NCBI GenBank assembly: GCA_003155705.1
Contig: PMEC01000056.1
Location: 33,660-40,448, forward strand
Origin: Bacteroidales bacterium
GTDB lineage: Bacteria; Bacteroidota; Bacteroidia; Bacteroidales; VadinHA17
DNA length: 6,789 nt
Direction: 5' to 3'
In this document: positions 1 through 5,628 of the stretch, in pieces
How the letters are laid out: each line of letters opens with the position of its first letter
Position numbering within the stretch: position 1 is the first letter of the stretch
Position numbers and translations under genes: made by a program
The notes under the pieces: model-generated
Seen by the model: only the letters and a program-made list of their open reading frames with translations
What the model was told of the DNA's origin: nothing
The model's database searches: none

Positions 1-25
1 GTAAAAAGCTTCTTTAAAGTTTTAC
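1..25. repeat. small AT-rich hairpin at the left edge
   Basis: GTAAAA at 1-6 is the exact reverse complement of TTTTAC at 20-25. Inside it, CTT (9-11) can pair with AAG (17-19) around a 5-base loop, leaving bases 7-8 bulged. With an A-rich left arm and T-rich right arm it could be a weak terminator for a gene outside the window. The stem has few G/C pairs and no clear T tract after it, so this is only a structural observation. Confidence 0.25.
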
Positions 26-296
26 TACTTAATATACGATTACAAGTTCACTCTTTGTCAATCTAATATAATAAATATCTGCTTTCCCTGTACACCAATT
101 GAGAAATCTAAAAGCATGATAAACAGTATCAAAAAGTTAAGTTCCATTTAATTAGGTTTGTTCTGATCAGGAACCGATATCAATAATAAAAATAACAATA
201 TTTTAAGAGCAAAGCAACATATTTATTTAAATTTAATCAGTATCTAATAAAAGCGGATGAACCATCTTATTAATGTGATAAAAAACGAATCTTAAG

Positions 297-310
297 AATT
301 AATATTAATT
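297..310. repeat. perfect 14-bp AT-only palindrome
   Basis: AATTAATATTAATT reads identically on both strands. It lies about 43 bases before the candidate -7 box of lnt, where an operator or upstream AT element could act. In DNA this AT-rich such a palindrome can easily arise by chance, so a regulatory role is speculative. Confidence 0.3.
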
Positions 311-352
311 TAATGTTCTATTTTATATTTACCATGCAGTCGTTTCTTCTGA

Positions 353-360
353 TATTTTTG
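353..360 (+). promoter_or_regulatory. candidate Bacteroidetes -7 promoter box for lnt
   Basis: TATTTTTG fits the Bacteroidetes primary-sigma -7 consensus TAnnTTTG at every fixed position. It would place transcription initiation near 366, leaving a leader of about 20 bases before the lnt ATG. No good TTTG-type -33 element lies at the usual distance upstream (only a T-rich stretch near 321-331), so the promoter is either weak at -33 or the match is fortuitous. Confidence 0.35.
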
Positions 361-386
361 TGATTCAGAGATCAATAAAGAGATAA

Positions 387-2000
387 ATGAAAAAATATTT
401 CCTCATAGGTTTATCCTTAACCGGTGGATTTTTATCGAGCCTGGCCTGGACAGGATGGTGCTCCGGATTAATCCTTCTGGTATCGCTCGTTCCTTTTTTT
501 ATAATTGAGAACTACCTATATAAAAATCGCAACAGGTACAGCCCAAATGCTTATTTCATTTATGTTCTTCCGGGGTTTCTGATATTTTCAATGATAACGC
601 TTGGCTGGTTAAGAGTGGCCTCCATGGTTGCTGCCATAACTGTTATTTTAGGTATGTCATTTTTAATGTCATTTACTGCATGGCTCGCTCATTTGGTAAG
701 ACTTAGAACAGGAAATCTGTTATCAGTGCTTGCAATAATATCATTTTGGCTTTGTTATGAATATTTCACTCTGAATTTCGATCTGGTTACGCCATGGGTG
801 AACCTTGGAAATGGACTGGCAAAGGATATCAGGTTCATTCAATGGTATGATATAACCGGAACATCCGGCGGAACACTTTGGATATTGCTATCAAACATAA
901 CATTATCAGGAATTCTTATAAAAACTGATACAGGGTCAAAAAAAAATTGTATCTTATTGATTGTGTGGCTAATGATACTTATTTTACCTTCACTTGTATC
1001 ATTGATCAGGTTTAATAGTATAAGACCTGCATCAGGAAAAGAATCTGAAATTGTTATAGTTCAGCCAAACTTCGACCCTTACACCACCAAGTTCAGGATT
1101 CCATTCGACAGGCAGTTAAGAAAGGCTATTTCAATGGCAGAATCAGTGGTGAGCGAAAAAACCCTTTGGGTGATGACTCCGGAAACAACTGTTGATGACC
1201 CTGTTAATGAGAATGACATGCACAAAAACAGTTACATTGGCATGATTATGAATTTTGCTCAAAAGTTTCCTGCTGCAGCTATCGTGACAGGAATGACTAC
1301 CTGTAAATTATATCCTCCATCTTTAGAAAGACCAACTAAATCAGCCAGGTTCATCGACACTTTGAAAACCTATTATGATCATTTCAATTCGGCTCTTAAA
1401 ATTGATACTTCGGCACGTTTCGAAATATACCATAAGTCAAAACTTGTTCCGGGCATAGAAAAACAATTTGTTAACGGACCAGGAAAGATAATCAGCAGGA
1501 TCCTTCCCTACCTGGGCGGTTCTAACTGGGGGTACGGGACTCAGGAGGAACGTACTGTATTCGGACATTTAACTTCAGATATAAAAATTGCTCCAATAAT
1601 CTGTTACGAATCTGCTTTCGGTAAATATGTAACTGATTACGTGAAGAATGGAGCAAATCTTCTTTTCATCATCACGAACGACGGCTGGTGGAAAAACACT
1701 AACGGTTATAAACAGCATTTCTATTTTGCTTTTCTGCGAGCCATCGAGACCCGTCGTCCTGTCGCAAGGGCAGGGAATACAGGTATCTCGGCTTTCATAG
1801 ATATAAAAGGAAGGGTTATAAGTAAGACTGAATGGTGGACAGAAGCCACACTGAAGGGGACATTAACTGCCGAAACAAAGCTGACTCCTTATGTCAAATA
1901 CGGGGATTGGCTTTACAAGGTCGGAACATTTTCAGCGTTAATTGAATTACTGGTTTTGTTCATTGGGATTCCGCTTTTAAAAATATTTTCCAAACATTAG
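387..2000 (+). CDS. lnt: apolipoprotein N-acyltransferase (Lnt), full length
   Basis: Lnt is an inner-membrane enzyme that transfers an acyl chain from a phospholipid to the N-terminal cysteine of apolipoproteins, the last step of lipoprotein maturation after Lgt and Lsp. The 537 residues match the family size (E. coli Lnt is 512). The N-terminal ~210 residues are a series of hydrophobic helices, followed by a periplasmic nitrilase-fold domain (about 220-500) and a final TM helix (about 511-532). The catalytic triad is visible: E266 in 'TPETT', K350 in 'YHKSKLVP' and C406 in 'IICYES', with the conserved loop glutamate probably E358. The conserved 'TNDGWW' and the 'RAIETRRPVARAGNTG' stretch follow. 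The ATG at 387 is the first possible start because an in-frame TAA lies at 384-386; a weak purine-rich AAAGAGA precedes it. The gene lies 29 bases before an ECF sigma gene on the same strand, so co-transcription is possible. No truncation or missing active-site residue is seen. Confidence 0.96.
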   Translation: MKKYFLIGLSLTGGFLSSLAWTGWCSGLILLVSLVPFFIIENYLYKNRNRYSPNAYFIYVLPGFLIFSMITLGWLRVASMVAAITVILGMSFLMSFTAWLAHLVRLRTGNLLSVLAIISFWLCYEYFTLNFDLVTPWVNLGNGLAKDIRFIQWYDITGTSGGTLWILLSNITLSGILIKTDTGSKKNCILLIVWLMILILPSLVSLIRFNSIRPASGKESEIVIVQPNFDPYTTKFRIPFDRQLRKAISMAESVVSEKTLWVMTPETTVDDPVNENDMHKNSYIGMIMNFAQKFPAAAIVTGMTTCKLYPPSLERPTKSARFIDTLKTYYDHFNSALKIDTSARFEIYHKSKLVPGIEKQFVNGPGKIISRILPYLGGSNWGYGTQEERTVFGHLTSDIKIAPIICYESAFGKYVTDYVKNGANLLFIITNDGWWKNTNGYKQHFYFAFLRAIETRRPVARAGNTGISAFIDIKGRVISKTEWWTEATLKGTLTAETKLTPYVKYGDWLYKVGTFSALIELLVLFIGIPLLKIFSKH

Positions 2001-2029
2001 ACGATAGGTGCAACTCCTCCCTGAATATA

Positions 2030-2596
2030 TTGTCTTTATTAACCGGAAAGAAGAATAAGTTGGAAGATCTGGATCTTAAAATACATGCTCCGATTATTGA
2101 GGCGTGCCGCAAAGGAAGCAATAAGGCACAGTTCACGCTTTATAACCAATATTCAAAAGCAATGTTCAATCTTGCTTACAGAATGACAAATAACAGGGAG
2201 GATGCCGAAGATATTCTTCAGGAGGCATTTATTGATTGCTTCAGAAATATAGACTCTTTCAGGTTTGAATCGACTTTCGGAGCATGGCTGAAAACTATCC
2301 TTATTAACAGAAGTATTAATCATCTTAAGAAAAAGAAAGTCAACCTTATTCTTCAGGATAACCTTCCGGAAAATATAACCGAAGAGAATGACGACGATGT
2401 AACGTTTGACACGGGAAAAATCTTCAGGGGGATTGAATTACTCCCCGATGGATACAGGGTTATATTGACATTATATTTACTTGAAGGTTACGATCATGCA
2501 GAAATTGCTCAAATTCTCGGGATTTCAGAGTCAACATCAAAATCCCAATATTCAAGAGCCAAAGGAAAACTAAGAAAAATTTTAAAAGCCTCATAA
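2030..2596 (+). CDS. ECF-type sigma-70 family RNA polymerase sigma factor
   Basis: This is a small alternative sigma factor that directs RNA polymerase to a dedicated promoter set, usually in response to envelope signals. The 188 residues have only the two domains typical of ECF sigmas. Region 2 spans about 34-103, with the core-binding/-10 signature 'EDAEDILQEAFIDCFRNI' (57-74) and 'FGAWLKTILINRSINHLKKKK' around 83-103. Region 4 spans about 132-186, with a helix-turn-helix at about 154-176 ('HAEIAQILGISESTSKSQYSRAK' area). An acidic linker (about 114-127) joins them. The start is uncertain: no ATG precedes region 2, and the first ATG (2162) would delete part of it. The start given is TTG at 2030, which has no ribosome-binding site. 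A second in-frame TTG at 2060 has a purine-rich GGAAAGAAG six bases upstream and would give 178 residues. The stop is one base from the next start, indicating an operon with a putative anti-sigma factor. I do not recognise a specific ECF subgroup. Confidence 0.94.
   Translation: MSLLTGKKNKLEDLDLKIHAPIIEACRKGSNKAQFTLYNQYSKAMFNLAYRMTNNREDAEDILQEAFIDCFRNIDSFRFESTFGAWLKTILINRSINHLKKKKVNLILQDNLPENITEENDDDVTFDTGKIFRGIELLPDGYRVILTLYLLEGYDHAEIAQILGISESTSKSQYSRAKGKLRKILKAS
2045..2053 (+). promoter_or_regulatory. possible ribosome-binding site for the alternative TTG start at 2060
   Basis: GGAAAGAAG resembles a degenerate Shine-Dalgarno sequence and ends six bases before the in-frame TTG at 2060-2062. 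The upstream TTG at 2030 is preceded instead by pyrimidine-rich CTCCTCC. This favours the shorter sigma factor, but Bacteroidetes often initiate without a Shine-Dalgarno sequence, so the argument is weak. Confidence 0.3.
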
Positions 2597-2597
2597 A

Positions 2598-3128
2598 ATG
2601 GACAAACTGGAAGAATTCATAAAAGGGAACAAGGCAGATCTTGATAAATATGAACCCTCAAAGAGTACTTGGAGAGGAATTAGAGTCGGTCTGAAAAAGA
2701 GGAGAACTATTTCTCCTGTTTGGTTTTCAGCTGTCGCAGCTGTGGTACTAATTCTGGGTATTTCAATTATAATTATGTATTTATTTCAGAAAAAGAATAG
2801 TGATTTTTTCTCTTCAAATTCCGGTCAGCCCGCGCTGAAAGAAACCGAAGTTTATTATAAGACCCAAATGAACACACTTTACCTCGAAGCCAAACCTCTA
2901 CTGATAAATCAGCCTGTAATTGCCAGAGAACTTAAAAACGACATGGCACATCTCGACAGTATACGCACTGATTTAAAGAAAGATCTTAAAGATAATGTGG
3001 CGAATCAGGAAGTGATTGAGGCCATGATACAGAACTACAGAATAAAATTACAGCTTCTTGAAGATATGCTGAATCTGTTAAAACAAAATGAGACTAAATC
3101 CGAAAAAACTAAAAGCAATGAACTGTAA
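2598..3128 (+). CDS. putative anti-sigma factor: single-TM protein with periplasmic helical domain
   Basis: The protein is 176 residues with three visible parts. The first is a charged N-terminal cytoplasmic segment (1-40: 'MDKLEEFIKGNKADLD', 'EPSKSTW', then basic KKRR at 33-36). One TM helix follows (41-63), stopped by QKK. The third is an extracytoplasmic region that is almost wholly helical (about 82-164), with acidic/basic heptad-like stretches including 'DLKDN' (129-133) and a conserved-looking 'EVIEAMIQNYR' (138-148). It starts one base after the sigma stop, suggesting translational coupling. Gene position and topology (short cytoplasmic tail, one TM, periplasmic domain) are those of an anti-sigma factor, with the N-terminal tail as the likely sigma-binding part. 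It has no cysteine, so it is not a zinc-binding ZAS-type anti-sigma, and no FecR domain is seen. Anti-sigma activity is inferred. It could instead be a membrane scaffold co-transcribed with the sigma gene. Confidence 0.75.
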   Translation: MDKLEEFIKGNKADLDKYEPSKSTWRGIRVGLKKRRTISPVWFSAVAAVVLILGISIIIMYLFQKKNSDFFSSNSGQPALKETEVYYKTQMNTLYLEAKPLLINQPVIARELKNDMAHLDSIRTDLKKDLKDNVANQEVIEAMIQNYRIKLQLLEDMLNLLKQNETKSEKTKSNEL

Positions 3129-4203
3129 ACTCACATTACAACTGTTCCTTCTTTTATTCTTTCCATTTATATTGAAAGGGCAGTCATATTCTGAGAAAAG
3201 GATATTTCAGAAATCGTTCCCGGCAAATAAGGAGACGGCTCTTGAATTAACCAACAAGTATGGAACAATCCATCTCACGACCTGGAATAAGGACTCTGTT
3301 TCGATAAGGGCTGAGATTGAAGCTTTTGCCTCCAACCAGTCCAAACTGGGAAAAATGTTTGAAGGAATCAATATCAATTTTTCAGCGTCGGGCTATTATA
3401 TAATTGCACAGACAGACTTTGTACAAAGTTTCAGTATGCTATTCGAGAGTTTTAAAGGAATGACCAAAAAACTAATTCCGTACGACTCAAGAGTGCAAAT
3501 CAATTATTATGTAAGTCTGCCGGAGAATATTAACCTGAAAATCGATAACAGGTATGGTGATATTTATATGGAAAACAACACCGGTGACGTGTCAATTATA
3601 ATGTCTAATGGCTCCTTAAAGGCTAATTCGATCAATAATGCGGTCGATATCAAGCTCACATTTTGCGATGCAACAATAAATAAACTTATCTCCGGTAAAA
3701 TAGATGCCTCATTTTCAGAGGTTGATATCGGAGATTCAAGAAACCTTTCAATAAGCTCAATATCAAGCAGATTTGATTTGAAACAGACGTCTAACCTTCA
3801 TATTGAATCAAGAAAAGATAAATTTTTTATAGGAAAAGTTTCTGCAGCAGATGGTGATTCATACTTCACCGATTTCAAAATAGAAGAGCTCAAAGATGAA
3901 TTAAACCTGGCCACAAAATATGGTAGTTTATATATTGATATGATTGCCAAAAGCATACAACTTATCTCTGTTAATTCTGGTTACACAGACATAAACTTCT
4001 CATTCGATCCAGCGTTATCATATAATCTTGATGTCAGGCATATTAATGTATTCCTGACCACTCCTGAGAAGAATGCTCATCTTGAGAAAAAGGCAATAAA
4101 TGAGGACAAAAAAGAATTTATGACATTTGGTACTATTGGTAAAAACCCCGGAAATATCAAGGTAAAAATTGATGCAAGCCATGGTAATATTTTTATTAAA
4201 TAG
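3118..4203 (+). CDS. exported DUF4097-like (adhesin-type beta-solenoid) protein
   Basis: This is an exported protein of 361 residues whose body is built of short beta strands. The start chosen is the ATG at 3118, which begins directly with a signal peptide (MNCK, then a Leu/Phe-rich core, ending about 'LKGQS'). It overlaps the anti-sigma gene by 11 bases. An in-frame ATG at 3088 would add ten basic residues and extend the overlap to 41 bases; both are plausible. The mature part has recurring '(N/T)(K/R)YG-x-(I/L)' strands near residues 46, 144 and 266, with weaker variants 'SNGSLKA' and, at the very C-terminus, 'SHGNIFIK'. These resemble the repeats of DUF4097-type putative adhesin beta-solenoids. 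It has no TM anchor, no lipobox and no recognisable enzyme motif. Its place in a sigma/anti-sigma operon suggests a target or sensor of that system. The molecular function is unknown. Confidence 0.75.
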   Translation: MNCKLTLQLFLLLFFPFILKGQSYSEKRIFQKSFPANKETALELTNKYGTIHLTTWNKDSVSIRAEIEAFASNQSKLGKMFEGININFSASGYYIIAQTDFVQSFSMLFESFKGMTKKLIPYDSRVQINYYVSLPENINLKIDNRYGDIYMENNTGDVSIIMSNGSLKANSINNAVDIKLTFCDATINKLISGKIDASFSEVDIGDSRNLSISSISSRFDLKQTSNLHIESRKDKFFIGKVSAADGDSYFTDFKIEELKDELNLATKYGSLYIDMIAKSIQLISVNSGYTDINFSFDPALSYNLDVRHINVFLTTPEKNAHLEKKAINEDKKEFMTFGTIGKNPGNIKVKIDASHGNIFIK

Positions 4204-4230
4204 ATATCTACTGATGCAACGCTGTTCAAA

Positions 4231-4238
4231 TATATTTG
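4231..4238 (+). promoter_or_regulatory. candidate Bacteroidetes -7 box before the first OMP-like gene
   Basis: TATATTTG matches TAnnTTTG at all fixed positions. A transcript starting about six bases later (near 4244) would have a ~28-base leader to the ATG at 4273 but only ~7 bases to the ATG at 4252, so it favours the later start. No TTTG or TTG lies at the usual -33 distance. If real, the two OMP-like genes could be transcribed separately from the sigma operon. Confidence 0.3.
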
Positions 4239-4272
4239 TCATTATAACAAAATGTTAAGAAACTTAACTAAC

Positions 4273-4785
4273 ATGAGAAAAATACAAGTTACAATTATCT
4301 TCCTCATAATTATATCATGTAATATTGCAAAGAGCCAATCCCTGGGAAGACAAGTAGGACTAAGGGCAGGATACCGCAGCGGTTTTTATTATCAGGTTAC
4401 TACCCAGACAGGTAATGCCGAAACGGGTTTATTTGTAATGGCCGGATTCCATGAGCATGGAGTACAACTAACCGGATTAAAAGTGATCTATGAAATGGCC
4501 CTATCGGAAATATCACCCGATCTAATACTTGCATGGGGCTACGGTGGGCACGCAGGATTCATCTTTACTGATCATGTGGCATTCCTTGGAGAGGATTTTT
4601 ATTTTTACCATGAAAGGTTTTGTCCGGTTTTTGGAATCGATGGATGGGGAGCAGCTGAATACAGATTTAGAAAAATACCATTAATATTAAGTCTAAACGT
4701 CAAACCATATATAGAGATGACTATACCTTCATTTGTAAAAATCATACCCTTTGATTTTGGTTTTTCATGCGCTTACACATTCTAA
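4273..4785 (+). CDS. small exported protein, probable outer-membrane beta-barrel
   Basis: I do not recognise a named family. From the ATG at 4273 the product is 170 residues with a clear signal peptide (MRK, hydrophobic core about 5-15, possible cleavage after 'AKS'). An in-frame ATG at 4252 would add seven residues ahead of the charged n-region and is less likely. The mature part alternates polar and hydrophobic residues in short stretches rich in Gly, Tyr and Phe ('VGLRAGYRSGFYYQV', 'GYGGHAGFIF') and ends in 'YTF'. A C-terminal aromatic residue is typical of outer-membrane barrels, and this length suits about eight strands. C16 sits in 'IISC', which also fits a lipobox, so a lipoprotein cannot be excluded. 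It lies 69 bases after the DUF4097-like gene on the same strand, and is likely part of, or next to, the sigma-led cluster. Confidence 0.7.
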   Translation: MRKIQVTIIFLIIISCNIAKSQSLGRQVGLRAGYRSGFYYQVTTQTGNAETGLFVMAGFHEHGVQLTGLKVIYEMALSEISPDLILAWGYGGHAGFIFTDHVAFLGEDFYFYHERFCPVFGIDGWGAAEYRFRKIPLILSLNVKPYIEMTIPSFVKIIPFDFGFSCAYTF

Positions 4786-4902
4786 CCTGTTAACCTTATT
4801 ACCGCAATTAAACTCGAATCTGTATCTTTTCCGAAAACTAAACAAAATCTAATCCGTTTTTAAATTGTGCATTCCAAAAAAATAAAAACTAAAAAATACC
4901 TG

Positions 4903-5547
4903 ATGAAAAAACTACTTCTTTCAGCTGCAATTCTAGTCCTGCTTACATCTTCATTAAGATCCCAGGATACATTAGTTTATCACCATAAGAACGATGAAAT
5001 CAAGACTTTATTCGGGAACCACAGGGCCAGAGGTTTCTATGGTTCATTTACCATGGGTTATTCCCTGATTGACGGTAGAGATGCAGTCATGATGGGAGGA
5101 AGATTATCCTGGATAACGAACCATTCAATCGCAATAGGATTGGGAGGGACAGGTTTTATCAATGAATTCCATTATAGTTCAGTTCAGAACAACCAGGTAT
5201 TTCTTACGGGAGGATACGGAGGAATATACATAGAACCTATACTTATGCCAAAATTTCCGATACATTTATCTTTCCCGGTTTTGCTTGGAGCAGGAGGCAT
5301 CTCTTATGTTTCTGAAGATGCAAATTACCATATGAATTTTATAGAGGATGGAGCCGCTTTTCTTATCGCAGAACCATCGGCTGAACTGGAGTTCAATATC
5401 ACCAGATTCTTTCGGATATCATTGGGAACAAGTTACAGATTCCCTACTCCATTTGACATTGGATCATCAGGAGGATCAAAAACAGCCAGTGCTGAATCGC
5501 TTAGAGGCTGGACCTACAATATATCCTTTAAATTCGGTAAATTCTGA
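4903..5547 (+). CDS. exported protein, probable outer-membrane beta-barrel
   Basis: From the ATG at 4903 the product has 214 residues and begins with a textbook signal peptide (MKK, Leu/Ala-rich core, cleavage probably near 'LRS|QD'). The longer reading frame opens at a GTG at 4867, but that would put twelve Lys-rich residues before the signal peptide, so 4903 is preferred. The mature part is a run of glycine- and aromatic-rich amphipathic strands ('RGFYGSFTMGYSLIDGRDAVMMGG', 'GGYGGIYIEP', 'FFRISLGTSYRF'). It ends 'NISFKFGKF' with a terminal Phe, as outer-membrane barrels do. No catalytic motif is seen. It resembles hypothetical proteins I associate with Bacteroidetes envelope-regulator clusters, but I cannot name a family. 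The leader at 4786-4902 is A-rich and holds only a near-miss promoter box (TATCTTTT at 4823-4830). It is the last + strand gene and faces the convergent dsbD gene. Confidence 0.75.
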   Translation: MKKLLLSAAILVLLTSSLRSQDTLVYHHKNDEIKTLFGNHRARGFYGSFTMGYSLIDGRDAVMMGGRLSWITNHSIAIGLGGTGFINEFHYSSVQNNQVFLTGGYGGIYIEPILMPKFPIHLSFPVLLGAGGISYVSEDANYHMNFIEDGAAFLIAEPSAELEFNITRFFRISLGTSYRFPTPFDIGSSGGSKTASAESLRGWTYNISFKFGKF

Positions 5548-5567
5548 AAATGGTACCTGATGATCCC

Positions 5568-5620
5568 GCGGTTTCTCACTGATACGAACAATTGAATCAG
5601 TTTAAACCTGTGAGATACGC
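5568..5620. terminator. imperfect two-tier inverted repeat between convergent genes, possible terminator
   Basis: GTTTCTCAC (5571-5579) pairs with GTGAGATAC (5610-5618) with one mismatch. It extends to GC/GC (5568-5569 with 5619-5620) if G5570 is bulged. Within the loop, TGAT (5580-5583) can pair with ATCA (5596-5599). Its location between the ends of two convergent genes (stops at 5547 and 5629) fits a bidirectional terminator. Neither side has a proper T tract directly after the stem, so intrinsic termination would be weak. Confidence 0.35.
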
Positions 5621-5628
5621 AGGAAAAA

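Larger units (their letters stand above)
1..386. other. gene-free AT-rich leader region upstream of lnt
   Basis: No reading frame of useful length exists on either strand here, and I see no tRNA- or rRNA-like sequence. The DNA is strongly AT-rich, with many short A and T runs. It holds a small hairpin at its left edge, a short CTGATCAG palindrome at 163-170, an all-AT 14-bp palindrome at 297-310, and a candidate Bacteroidetes promoter box shortly before the lnt start. It most likely contains the end of the upstream transcription unit and the lnt promoter. Confidence 0.6.

Noticed and set aside
160..174. Palindromic GTTCTGATCAGGAAC as an operator or terminator
   Set aside because: The exact palindrome is only CTGATCAG, with no loop and no T tract. 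It is too short to support a function on its own.
1..386. Possible small RNA, riboswitch or toxin-antitoxin gene in the leader
   Set aside because: I found no conserved riboswitch core, no tRNA-like arms and no credible short reading frame with a start and a ribosome-binding site.
4018..4242. 74-aa minus-strand reading frame
   Set aside because: It lies opposite the 3' end of the DUF4097-like gene, has no family signature, and is cysteine/isoleucine-rich in the way antisense frames often are. It is a shadow of the real gene.
5348..5560. 70-aa + strand frame inside the second OMP gene
   Set aside because: It overlaps the well-supported OMP frame almost entirely, with no signal peptide or recognisable motif.
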